A stretch of 64,000 bases of DNA from Frigoribacterium sp. PvP032 (GTDB lineage Bacteria > Actinomycetota > Actinomycetes > Actinomycetales > Microbacteriaceae): contig NZ_JAFIBM010000001.1 in the NCBI RefSeq assembly GCF_017833035.1, positions 558,001-622,000 on the forward strand, written 5' to 3'. Position numbers and translations under genes: made by a program. Below, piece after piece: positions 16,314 to 24,176 of the stretch (within the stretch, counting starts at the first letter, position 1; each line of letters starts with the position of its first letter). The notes below the pieces were generated by a model. That model saw only the letters and a list, made by a program, of their open reading frames with translations, did not search any database and was not told the origin of the DNA.

Positions 16314-16924
16314 GAAGGGTCCTCTCGTGCAGACTTGGTGCCGACGTCGGGCTCGAACACGGCGAGGGTAAAGGTCGCCTGGTGGTCGGAAGTGTTGGCA
16401 TACGAATGCCGTTGGTCACCGTCGAAGGCGTAGGTATCTCCCACGGCCAATGCGATTGTGTCGAGACCTGTCCTGAGGGTCACCGCCCCGGCTGACACGT
16501 GCAGGATCTCTCGTGTTCCAGGGGTGTGGGCGGGGCTCTCGTGGATGTCGAGCGGTTGCAAGGTCCACGCCCACAGCTCGAGGACGTCGGGGGACGGTGT
16601 CCCTGCCAGGAGCACACCCGATCCACCTCGTTCGCTCGTCCAGAGGGGCGTTCCGTTGCCTGCGCGAGTGTGGGAGGCGGGAACACCGTTCCGTTCGGCA
16701 ACCAGGGTCGGCAGCCCGATGCCGAGGGCGTCACTCAGCCGCAGCAGGGTCGTCACACTTGGATTGGTCTGGCCCTTCTCCACCATGACGACCATCCGGC
16801 GGCTGACGCTTGATGCCTCGGCCATCTGATCGAGCGTCCATTCTCGAGCAAGGCGAGCCTCTTGGATGCGCTGTCCGAGGCGGATCGCTAAACCACCGTC
16901 GCGACCCGTCATGTAGTGCAGCAT
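16310..16924 (-). CDS. XRE-cupin transcriptional regulator
   Basis: 204 residues from ATG 16924, which has GAGGGA about 9 nt upstream; ATG 16912 is an alternative. The N-terminal HTH_3 domain covers LGQRIQEARLAREWTLDQMA to NPSVTTLLRLSDALGI (about residues 13-70). The C-terminal cupin includes HESPAHTPGTREILHVSAG and GDTYAFDGDQRHSYANTS (about 130-185), with His residues able to bind metal. Such proteins sense small molecules through the cupin. It is coupled to the B3/B4 gene and probably also controls ridA. A direct repeat, TAGTGCA twice with a 10-bp period (16914-16930), overlaps its start and is a candidate self-operator. Confidence 0.9.
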   Translation of the reverse strand: MLHYMTGRDGGLAIRLGQRIQEARLAREWTLDQMAEASSVSRRMVVMVEKGQTNPSVTTLLRLSDALGIGLPTLVAERNGVPASHTRAGNGTPLWTSERGGSGVLLAGTPSPDVLELWAWTLQPLDIHESPAHTPGTREILHVSAGAVTLRTGLDTIALAVGDTYAFDGDQRHSYANTSDHQATFTLAVFEPDVGTKSAREDPS

Positions 16925-16930
16925 AGTGCA
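16914..16930. promoter_or_regulatory. Direct-repeat candidate operator at the XRE-cupin start
   Basis: TAGTGCA at 16914-16920 and again at 16924-16930, one helical turn apart, overlapping the two possible start codons of the XRE-cupin gene. Tandem half-sites at 10-bp spacing suit a dimeric HTH_3 regulator acting on itself. Confidence 0.4.
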
Positions 16931-16990
16931 CTGTCCCTCGCGGTGGTGCCGCATTCGGGGGCTGACTCCTTTGATCGGGGTTGCTGGTGC

Positions 16991-17266
16991 TTATCGCCGC
17001 CCGGCAACGTCGACGCCGTGCAGGCGCGCTAGCGGCAGTTCCAGGGCCTCGAAGATGCTAAGAATGACGAACACATTCGGGCCGCTGAGTTCTCCGCATT
17101 CGATTCGCCGCAAGGTGGCGATACCGATTCCGACCTCACGGGCGAGGTCCTGTTGTCGCAGTCCCAGCTGAGCGCGGGCGTCCCTGATCGTGCAGCCCAG
17201 TTGGGCCGCGGGGGTGGTGGTCGAGAGCAAAGACCGGGGCACTGATACGACCTTCCACGAAGCCAC
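16991..17266 (-). CDS. Small XRE-family DNA-binding protein
   Basis: 91 residues, nearly all helix-turn-helix: IRDARAQLGLRQQDLAREVG, IGIATLRRIECGELSGPNVF and a final LSIFEALELPLARLHGV. No effector domain. The start is GTG at 17266 with the first 25 residues poorly conserved-looking, so a later start is possible. It lies 67 bp upstream of the XRE-cupin start and could be cotranscribed. Orphan XRE proteins of this size often act as antitoxins or prophage-type repressors, but no toxin gene is adjacent, so the role is open. Confidence 0.75.
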   Translation of the reverse strand: MASWKVVSVPRSLLSTTTPAAQLGCTIRDARAQLGLRQQDLAREVGIGIATLRRIECGELSGPNVFVILSIFEALELPLARLHGVDVAGRR

Positions 17267-17321
17267 TCTGCTGACAGCCAGTCATCGACCGGCCCCTAGT
17301 TCGGGATCTATCGCTGGAAAA

Positions 17322-17354
17322 GGGGCACCTGGCGTCCCGAACGGCAGGTGCCCC
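17322..17354 (-). terminator. Hairpin terminator downstream of the GH51 gene
   Basis: GGGGCACCTG at 17322-17331 pairs perfectly with CAGGTGCCCC at 17345-17354 around a 13-nt loop. It lies 120 bp beyond the GH51 stop (17473). Nothing else in the 17267-17472 gap looks coding. Confidence 0.5.
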
Positions 17355-17472
17355 AGACGGGCCCGGCTAGCTCTCCGGTTTGCCCGTCCCAATGGCCCCG
17401 GATTGTGCACGGGGCGTGTCCCGCCCTTGTGACCGCAACCGGTTCACGAGGGCGGAAGAAGATCACTCAGCG

Positions 17473-19041
17473 CTAGAGCAGCAGCGGAATGGTGACAACG
17501 GTCCAGGACACGGCCGGCAAGGCAACGATGGCCCGCGTGTCCTCGAAGATCAGCGAGGTGGCCTTCGGGGTCACTCGCTCCGGCCGTTCCAGCGTGTTCT
17601 TGGCGTAGGGATCGTCCGCATGAAGAAGGTGGGCCCGCGCCGTGCCGGTGTCCGGGTGGAGGTCGCGAAGGTCGATCTCGAGATCGATGCTCGAGTCGGG
17701 GTTCCTGTTGACGGCAAAGACGTGAATTGCGTCGCCGTCCTCGCTGAGGACCGCGACGGAGTCGATCGATGCCACTGTTCCGTGGTCGGCTGTCGAATGT
17801 TCAGGGCTCGACAGCCGCGGTCGCAGAGCGGTGCCGCGGGCGAGTCGGGAAGCGTCAGCGAAGGGGAAGAAGGTCGTCTGCCGCCACGCCGGGCCGCCGG
17901 GCTCGGTCATGATCGGGGCGATGACGTTCACGAGCTGAGCCAAGGAGGCGGCGGTGACTCGATCTGCATGCTTGAGGAGCGAGATGAGGAGGCCTCCGAC
18001 CACCACGGCATCGGCTACCGAGTAGCTGTCCTCGAGGAGACGCGGCGCCTCTGGCCAGTTGTCGATGTCGGTGATCCGTTCCTCGTTCTCGAAGCGAGTG
18101 TTGTACCAGACGTTCCATTCGTCGAAGGAGATGTTGATCTGGCGATCAGAGCGGCGAGCTGCTTTGACGCTGTCGATGGTGGCGACGATCTCCTCGATGA
18201 AGGAATCCATAGCGGAGCCGGAGGCGAGGAAGCTGGCGAGGTCGCCGTCTTTCTCTTCGTAGTAGACGTGGCAGGAGATGTAGTCGACTTCGTCATAGGC
18301 GTGCTCGAGGACGGTCCGCTCCCACGTGCCGAATGACGGCATCTCGGCGTTCGACGAGCCGCAGACGATGAGTTCGACGCGTGGATCGAGCTGGCGGATG
18401 GCGCGCGCGACCTGAACGGCCAGGGCACCGTATTCCTGGGCTGTGCGGTGTCCGAGCTGCCAAGGACCGTCCATCTCGTTACCGAGGCACCACATGCGAA
18501 CGTCGAATGGTTCGGCACGGCCGTTGTCGATGCGTTGCTGCGACAGTGCGGTCCCACTGCGCACGTTGGCGTATTCGACGAGATCGAGTGCTTCTTGCGT
18601 CCCGCGAGTTCCGAGGTTGACTGCGAGCATGAGTTCGGCACCAGTTCGTTCGAGCCACTCGGCGAATTCATGCAGGCCGACCTGGTTGGTCTCGGTGGAG
18701 TGCCAGGCGAGGTCGAGCCGTCGAGGGCGATCCTCGCGTGGGCCGACTCCGTCCTCCCATCGGTAGCCACTGACGAAGTTGCCACCTGGGTACCGCACGG
18801 TGGTCACGCCGAGTTCGTGCACTAGTTCCAGGACGTCGGCTCGGAATCCTTTGTCGTCTGCTGTGGGGTGCCCCGGTTCGTAGATGCCGTCGTACACGCA
18901 TCGGCCGAGGTGTTCGACGAAGCTGCCGAACAGTCGTCGATTTACGGGGCCGATGGCTACCGCTTCGTCGACGACGAGCACTGCTCGCGAGCGAGGGGGA
19001 ACGCTCTCGCTGGCTGAGGAGCGAGTGTCGGTGGTCGTCAT
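17473..19041 (-). CDS. Alpha-L-arabinofuranosidase, GH51
   Basis: 522 residues from ATG 19041, chosen because GGGAG lies 7 nt upstream and the sequence before it is not family-like. Cytoplasmic clan GH-A enzyme releasing terminal alpha-L-arabinofuranose. Features include RRLFGSFVEHLGRCVYDGIY at 35-54, VRYPGGNFVSGYRWEDGVG, acid/base Glu189 in WCLGNEMDGPW and nucleophile Glu308 in ISFDEWNVW. No signal peptide, so it acts on imported oligosaccharides made by the secreted enzymes to its right. The promoter holds a 24-bp inverted repeat shared with the secreted Asp-box hydrolase gene, and the divergent LacI gene is the likely regulator. Confidence 0.95.
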   Translation of the reverse strand: MTTTDTRSSASESVPPRSRAVLVVDEAVAIGPVNRRLFGSFVEHLGRCVYDGIYEPGHPTADDKGFRADVLELVHELGVTTVRYPGGNFVSGYRWEDGVGPREDRPRRLDLAWHSTETNQVGLHEFAEWLERTGAELMLAVNLGTRGTQEALDLVEYANVRSGTALSQQRIDNGRAEPFDVRMWCLGNEMDGPWQLGHRTAQEYGALAVQVARAIRQLDPRVELIVCGSSNAEMPSFGTWERTVLEHAYDEVDYISCHVYYEEKDGDLASFLASGSAMDSFIEEIVATIDSVKAARRSDRQINISFDEWNVWYNTRFENEERITDIDNWPEAPRLLEDSYSVADAVVVGGLLISLLKHADRVTAASLAQLVNVIAPIMTEPGGPAWRQTTFFPFADASRLARGTALRPRLSSPEHSTADHGTVASIDSVAVLSEDGDAIHVFAVNRNPDSSIDLEIDLRDLHPDTGTARAHLLHADDPYAKNTLERPERVTPKATSLIFEDTRAIVALPAVSWTVVTIPLLL

Positions 19042-19089
19042 CTGTGGCTCCCGAGAGATGAGGTTCGACATCGGAGGTCGAGCCGGATT

Positions 19090-19113
19090 TACATCGTCTT
19101 CTTCAACGATGTA
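19090..19113. promoter_or_regulatory. 24-bp LacI-type operator, arabinan site 1
   Basis: Perfect inverted repeat of TACATCGT (19090-19097) and ACGATGTA (19106-19113) around an 8-nt centre, in the divergent promoter between GH51 and the LacI gene. The same arms, extended to 9 bp, recur at 20336-20359. Confidence 0.78.
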
Positions 19114-19173
19114 CTCGCGAGTATCTGGGGAGCGGTAGGCTGATGTCAACACCTAGTCCGAAAGGGACAGAAC

Positions 19174-20226
19174 GTGGCCGTCACGATGAAAGACGTCGCC
19201 CGAGAAGCGGGCGTGTCGATCAAGACAGTCTCGAATGTCTTCAATGACTACCCGTTCATGCGACCTGAGACGCGTCAGCGGGTCCTCGTTGCCGCCGAGC
19301 GTCTCTCCTATGTGATGAATCAATCGGCCAGATCTCTGCGCTCTGGTCGAAGTGGCGTGATCGGTCTTGCCATCCCGGAGCTGCGGAACGCCTACTTCGC
19401 GGAACTTGCTGATGCGGTGATGGAAGCGGCTGATCGACGAGGCTGGACGGTCGTCATCCGACTCACCGCCGGGGAGCGTCAGCGGGAAGTCGATGTCCTC
19501 CACGGCTCGGCGGCGACCACCTACGACGGGCTGCTGCTGAACGCCTTGGCGCTGAGCGACGGTGATGCCGAACTGCTCGGAGGCCAAGTGCCCACCGTCC
19601 TTCTCGGTGACCATGTCGCCCAGGCGCCCATCGATCACGTCACCATGCCCAACATCGCCGCCGCACGGGCAGTCACGGCCCACCTTCTCGAGCAGGGCCG
19701 CCAACGGATCGCTGTCATCGGTGCACACGAGGGAGAAGTGGTGGGCTCGGCGGGGCTGCGACTGCAGGGCTATCGCGACGCCCATCAGGCGGCCGGCCTC
19801 GCCGTGGATGAAGGTCTCATCGGATACGTCCAGCGGTGGCACCGTTCCGACGGCGCCATCACGATGCAGACGGTCCTCGACCGTGGCGCCCCCGTCGATG
19901 CGGTCTTCGGCCTCAACGACATGCTCGCGCTCGGCGCGATGCGAACGCTCCAGGACAACGGATTCGTTGTCCCGCGAGATGTCGCAGTCGCCGGTTTCGA
20001 CAATCTCGAGGAGTCGCGCTACTCCTTGCCCACGCTGACGACCGTCGATCCAGGTGTCGCCGAGATCGCGGAGCGATCCCTGATGATCCTCGAGAACCGT
20101 CTGGCCGGGAACACCGACCCAGTAGGCCAGGTGCAGTCCGCATTCTCCCTCGCCGTACGCGGATCGACCGACCCCGAGGCCAGTGACGTGCTGGCTCCGC
20201 CTTCTCTCGTAGTCCAGCCGTCCTGA
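19174..20226 (+). CDS. LacI family transcriptional regulator (arabinan regulon)
   Basis: 350 residues from GTG 19174 with AAAGGGA upstream; ATG 19186 is an alternative. The N-terminal LacI HTH reads MKDVAREAGVSIKTVSNVFN (about 5-24) with the hinge helix QSARSLRSGRSG. The periplasmic-binding-protein-like sensor domain follows, ending in DNLEESRYSLPTLTTVDPG. The gene sits between GH51 and the secreted hydrolases, flanked by two copies of the same inverted repeat. I infer that it represses both sides and itself, with an arabinose or arabino-oligosaccharide inducer. TVSNV (rather than TVSRA) in the recognition helix sets it apart from the two other LacI proteins nearby. Confidence 0.93.
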   Translation: MAVTMKDVAREAGVSIKTVSNVFNDYPFMRPETRQRVLVAAERLSYVMNQSARSLRSGRSGVIGLAIPELRNAYFAELADAVMEAADRRGWTVVIRLTAGERQREVDVLHGSAATTYDGLLLNALALSDGDAELLGGQVPTVLLGDHVAQAPIDHVTMPNIAAARAVTAHLLEQGRQRIAVIGAHEGEVVGSAGLRLQGYRDAHQAAGLAVDEGLIGYVQRWHRSDGAITMQTVLDRGAPVDAVFGLNDMLALGAMRTLQDNGFVVPRDVAVAGFDNLEESRYSLPTLTTVDPGVAEIAERSLMILENRLAGNTDPVGQVQSAFSLAVRGSTDPEASDVLAPPSLVVQPS

Positions 20227-20335
20227 GTCAGTCCTGCCGACCACGGAAGCGTGGCGGCTGACGGAGGGTCATCAGCGACCTGCGCTGTTCGGCTACGGCG
20301 TTGACAGGGCCTTGTCCATGGAGTTGACTCCGCTC

Positions 20336-20359
20336 TACATCGTTAAATGCAACGATGTA
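20336..20359. promoter_or_regulatory. 24-bp LacI-type operator, arabinan site 2
   Basis: TACATCGTT and AACGATGTA (perfect 9-bp arms) with a 6-nt centre, 25 bp upstream of the ATG of the secreted Asp-box hydrolase. TTGACT lies at 20323-20328, so the site would cover the region downstream of a -35 element. Matches the site at 19090-19113. Confidence 0.8.
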
Positions 20360-20384
20360 GAAGCGCATTCACGAAGGAGTGAAG

Positions 20385-21980
20385 ATGTCAGTCGACTCAC
20401 TGGCCCCACGTACCGGTCACCGAAAGGGGCGTCGTACTCTGGCGGCCTTCCTGGCGGCAGCCACCGCGGCGGCAGCCGTTGTCACCGGGGTCGTCGGGGG
20501 CCCGGCCCCAGCCCAGGCGGAGACGTACGGGCCATCGACGATGTACACCCCGCCGGCGGACGCACCTTCTCCGAAAGTTCTCTATCCGCGGGCCATCACG
20601 TTGCAGAACGGGAACATGCTCGCCACCTTCGAGCAGTACACGACTGGCAAGCCCGTGTTCCCGATCTTCCGCAGCACGGACAAGGGCCGGACTTGGTCCC
20701 AGATCTCGAGCGTCCAAGACACCGTCAACGGTTGGGGCCTGCGCTTTCAGCCGGAACTGTTCCAGCTCCCCACCGCTGTCGGTTCCTACCCTGCGGGAAC
20801 GATCCTTGCCGCCGGCAACTCCATTCCTAATGACTTCTCGCAGACGAAGCTCGACGTCTACGCCAGCCGCGACGGCGGAGCGAGCTGGGAGTTCGTTAGC
20901 AGCGTCGCCCGAGGGGGAGCTGCCTCCATCGACAACGGCCAGACACCCGTGTGGGAGCCCTACTTCCTCGTCAACAACGGCAGGCTCAGCGTCTTCTACT
21001 CCGATCAGCGAGACCCGGCCTACGGCCAGAAGATCGTCCACCAGACCACGACCAACCTCACCTCCTGGGGCGGTGTCGTGAACGACGTGGCGAACACCCG
21101 TTACTCGGACCGCCCCGGAATGCCGATCATCACCAAGCTTCCCGACGGCCGCTGGATGATGACCTACGAGAACGGAGGCGCACCCGAGGGGAACTTCGCC
21201 GTCTACTACAAGTTCTCCAACGACCCCGAGAACTGGGGTGACAAGCCCACGCAGGTCCTTCGCACGACGGACGGCGTCGTCCCGACGAGTTCGCCCTTCG
21301 TCACCTGGATCCCTTCCGGCGGACCGCAGGGAACGATCGTGGTGTCGGCCTACAGCAGCAGTGATCTGTTCCTGAACACGAGCGGCGGCACCCAGGACAC
21401 GTGGACCCGCGTGCCCACCCAGGTCGGTGGCGGCTATTCCCGCTCCCTCACTGCCATGCCCGACGGCCGCACCGTTTTCATCATGAACGCCGGCGTCCTG
21501 AACGGGAACAACACCGTCACCTACGGCGCCGTCGACCTCGGCTCCACCATCACCTCGGGAACCACCTACGAAGTCGCCAACCGCAACAGCGGACTCGTCC
21601 TCGGCATCGAGAACGCTTCCCGTGAGCCCGGCGCCGGCGCCCTGCAGTGGGCCGACAACGGAACTGCCGACCACAACTGGCGATTCGAGCGCCTCAGCAA
21701 CGGCTACTGGAAGATCCGGAACCAGAACAGCGGACTCGTTCTCGGGGTCACGAACCAGTCCCGCGACAACGGTGCACGCGCTGTGCAGTGGAGCGACAAC
21801 GGGACAGCCGACCACGAATGGGTCATCACTCCCTTCCCGGGCGGCGGGTTCTCCATCAGCAACCGCGTCAGCGGCAAGCGTCTCGAGATCGGCAACGCGT
21901 CGACAACCCTCGGAGCCGCCGCCATCCAGTGGGAGAACACCGCAAACCCCTGCCAGGTCTGGGTTCTCCGCCAGCCCTAG
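20385..21980 (+). CDS. Secreted Asp-box (sialidase-fold) glycoside hydrolase with RICIN lectin domain
   Basis: 531 residues from ATG 20385, with AAGGAG upstream. A twin-basic signal peptide ends at AQA (about residue 45). The beta-propeller (about 50-385) has Asp boxes STDKGRTW at 97-104 and SRDGGASW at 161-168. A C-terminal RICIN/CBM13 trefoil (about 392-531) carries three repeats of the NRNSGLVLGIENAS type with QW motifs. General annotation would be sialidase-like. Its position behind a LacI operator shared with GH51 and next to GH43 and GH127 makes exo-arabinanase of the GH93 type, which uses the same fold, the better hypothesis. I cannot confirm the catalytic residues. Confidence 0.85.
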   Translation: MSVDSLAPRTGHRKGRRTLAAFLAAATAAAAVVTGVVGGPAPAQAETYGPSTMYTPPADAPSPKVLYPRAITLQNGNMLATFEQYTTGKPVFPIFRSTDKGRTWSQISSVQDTVNGWGLRFQPELFQLPTAVGSYPAGTILAAGNSIPNDFSQTKLDVYASRDGGASWEFVSSVARGGAASIDNGQTPVWEPYFLVNNGRLSVFYSDQRDPAYGQKIVHQTTTNLTSWGGVVNDVANTRYSDRPGMPIITKLPDGRWMMTYENGGAPEGNFAVYYKFSNDPENWGDKPTQVLRTTDGVVPTSSPFVTWIPSGGPQGTIVVSAYSSSDLFLNTSGGTQDTWTRVPTQVGGGYSRSLTAMPDGRTVFIMNAGVLNGNNTVTYGAVDLGSTITSGTTYEVANRNSGLVLGIENASREPGAGALQWADNGTADHNWRFERLSNGYWKIRNQNSGLVLGVTNQSRDNGARAVQWSDNGTADHEWVITPFPGGGFSISNRVSGKRLEIGNASTTLGAAAIQWENTANPCQVWVLRQP

Positions 21981-21993
21981 AGATTCGTTGATC

Positions 21994-22032
21994 GAGGAGG
22001 CGGGCCAGGAGCTGTAGTCGGCCCGCCTCCTC
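21994..22032 (+). terminator. Hairpin terminator between the two secreted hydrolases
   Basis: GAGGAGGCGGGCC at 21994-22006 pairs perfectly with GGCCCGCCTCCTC at 22020-22032 around a 13-nt loop, starting 13 bp after the stop. It separates the Asp-box hydrolase from GH43, where some read-through is likely because no obvious operator precedes GH43. Confidence 0.7.
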
Positions 22033-22103
22033 GCTTCGACCTGCCCGACAAACAACGGCACACAGCCACGCTGTCCGCTGATACGCGATCGAAGGAAGTC
22101 TCC

Positions 22104-24035
22104 ATGTCACGCCCAGAACGGCTCTCCGCACCACGACTGCAACGAAGTGTCCTCGCCGCTTTCGTGACCGTCCTCATTGCCCTATCCGGGGTGATCACAG
22201 CACCTCCGCCACCCGCCGCTGCCATCGGCGAGACCACCTTCACCAACCCCCTCATCGAGGACGGCGCCGACCCGACCATCGAGTACTTCAACGGCAATTA
22301 CTACGCGGTCGTCACCACGTGGGACAACCGCGTCGTGATGAGGAAGGCGCCAACGCTCGAGGGGCTCAAAACGGCGGCACCGACCGCAGTGTTCTCCGAC
22401 ACGACGCCCGGACGAAACGGGAACATGTGGGCGCCGGAACTCAAGCGGCTCACCGGCCCCAACGGTACCCGCTGGTATCTGATGTACACCATGGGCGCGG
22501 CCGGCAGCTTCGACAAGCAGCACCTTCAGGTCATCGAATCGACCGGAGACGATCCGATGGGCCCGTACACGTACAAAGGCCGACCCATCCCCACCGACGC
22601 GTGGAACATCGATGGTTCGTACGTCGAGATGAACGGCGAGTTGTTCGTCACCTGGTCGGCGTTCGGAACCGACGGCCTCCAGAGCAACTTCATCGCCAGG
22701 ATGTCCAACCCGTGGACTGCCGTCGGCCCACTCAACGTCCTCTCCCGGCCGACCGCAGCTTGGGAGACGATCGGGCAGCCCGTCAACGAAGGCCCCGTGC
22801 CCTTGCAGAAGGACGGCAAGACCTGGATCGTCTTCTCCGCCAGCTACTGCGGCACCGAGGACTACCAGCTGGGCACGCTGCGGTACACGGGTGGTGACCC
22901 GGTCCTTGCATCGTCGTGGAACAAGAGCGCCGGCCCGGTCTTCTCCAAGGGCAACGGAGTGTTCGGGCCGGGGCACAACGACTTCTTCACCTCCCCCGAC
23001 GGAACCCAGACCTGGAACCTCTACCACGGCAACTCGCGAGCGGACGGAGGTTGCGCTCGTCAGCGGTCAGCCCGCGCGCAGCAGGTCACCTGGAACACGA
23101 ACGGTGATCCGGTCTTCGGGCAACCCGTTGCCACAGGGGCACCGATCGCCGTGCCCTCGGGAGAGCGTGGACCGATCACGACCACGGTGCAGGGTGCCGC
23201 CTATGAAGTCGTGAACCGCAACAGCGGTTTGTGCCTCACCGTGGCGGGTGCATCGACGGCCGATGGCGGAGACGTGGTGCAGGGCGCTTGCGCCGACGGC
23301 GTCAAGAGCGGCTCCAGCTGGACCATGGACCCCACGGCAGACGGCGCCTACCGCTTCGTCAACGCGGCGAGCAACAAGGTCCTCGATTCGGCGGGCTGCG
23401 GCTCTGCTGACGGGACGGACGCGCGACAGTGGGCCTGGCTCGCGAACTCCTGCCAGGAGTGGCAGCCATCACCGACCGGAGACGGTGGGTACTTGACCAT
23501 CACGAACCGGGCGAACGGGAAGCTGCTCGATGTCGCGAACTGCGCGACGGCGTCCGGAGCTGACGTGCGCCAGTGGCGTTCCCTTGGTAACGCCTGTCAG
23601 CAGTGGTCGATCCGACCGGTGGGCACGAGCGCCGTTCTCAGCAACCAGAGTGGCAAGTCCTTCGACGTCGCCTCCTGCTCCACCGCGGCAGGTGCGGCGC
23701 TCCAGCAGTTCGCGTACCTCGGCTCTCCCTGCCAAAGGTTCGCCTTCACCTCGACCACTGCCGGCGCCGTGCAGATCCGACCCACATCCGCTCCTGGGCT
23801 CTGCCTCGGTGTCGCCGGCGGGTCGTCCGCTGACGGAACGGCGGTCACCCAGGGTGCTTGCGGTGCGTCGGCATCGTGGAGGCTCGTCCCGCTGCCCGAC
23901 GGGGCCATGCGCATGGTCTCTGCTCTCACAGGGAAGTCGCTAGACCTCGACGGCTGCTCCACTGCGGACGGGGCGAAGTTGCAGCAGTACTCGGCCTTCG
24001 ACAACACCTGCCAGCGCTTCCGAATCGTGAGGTGA
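22104..24035 (+). CDS. Secreted GH43 arabinanase/arabinofuranosidase with tandem RICIN domains
   Basis: 643 residues with a signal peptide (basic N-terminus, hydrophobic core 17-33, cleavage near AAA at 40). The five-bladed GH43 domain (about 45-350) shows the catalytic base Asp56 in DGADPTI, the pKa-modulating Asp170 in WNIDGSY and the acid Glu229 in VNEGPV. MWAPEL at 108-113 is also diagnostic. Residues 365-643 form two RICIN/CBM13 trefoils with many Cys and QW repeats, probably binding plant polysaccharide. The likely reaction is exo- or endo-cleavage of alpha-1,5-L-arabinan outside the cell. It follows the Asp-box hydrolase and is followed by a hairpin terminator. Confidence 0.93.
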   Translation: MSRPERLSAPRLQRSVLAAFVTVLIALSGVITAPPPPAAAIGETTFTNPLIEDGADPTIEYFNGNYYAVVTTWDNRVVMRKAPTLEGLKTAAPTAVFSDTTPGRNGNMWAPELKRLTGPNGTRWYLMYTMGAAGSFDKQHLQVIESTGDDPMGPYTYKGRPIPTDAWNIDGSYVEMNGELFVTWSAFGTDGLQSNFIARMSNPWTAVGPLNVLSRPTAAWETIGQPVNEGPVPLQKDGKTWIVFSASYCGTEDYQLGTLRYTGGDPVLASSWNKSAGPVFSKGNGVFGPGHNDFFTSPDGTQTWNLYHGNSRADGGCARQRSARAQQVTWNTNGDPVFGQPVATGAPIAVPSGERGPITTTVQGAAYEVVNRNSGLCLTVAGASTADGGDVVQGACADGVKSGSSWTMDPTADGAYRFVNAASNKVLDSAGCGSADGTDARQWAWLANSCQEWQPSPTGDGGYLTITNRANGKLLDVANCATASGADVRQWRSLGNACQQWSIRPVGTSAVLSNQSGKSFDVASCSTAAGAALQQFAYLGSPCQRFAFTSTTAGAVQIRPTSAPGLCLGVAGGSSADGTAVTQGACGASASWRLVPLPDGAMRMVSALTGKSLDLDGCSTADGAKLQQYSAFDNTCQRFRIVR

Positions 24036-24040
24036 GGAAC

Positions 24041-24080
24041 GGTGCTGGTGCCGTCGCCTCATGGCGCAGGCACCAGCACC
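24041..24080 (+). terminator. Hairpin terminator after GH43
   Basis: GGTGCTGGTGCC at 24041-24052 pairs perfectly with GGCACCAGCACC at 24069-24080 around a 16-nt loop, 5 bp after the GH43 stop. It also faces the end of the leftward LacI gene. Confidence 0.7.
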
Positions 24081-24176
24081 ATCGGCTGCTGGCCTTGGGA
24101 GCGGGTACAGGACACGACTTCGCCGCAAGGTCACCGGAGGAGCGCCAGGGCCAGCTGTGAAGGCCGGCGAGGAGTC

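Noticed and set aside
17267-17472. Possible tRNA or riboswitch in the gap next to GH51
   Set aside because: Only a plain terminator-type hairpin is seen; there is no cloverleaf, CCA end or conserved riboswitch core.
20385-24035. Mobile element bringing in the two RICIN-containing enzymes
   Set aside because: No transposase, inverted terminal repeats or target duplications are visible around the genes; shared lectin domains are common in secreted actinobacterial enzymes.
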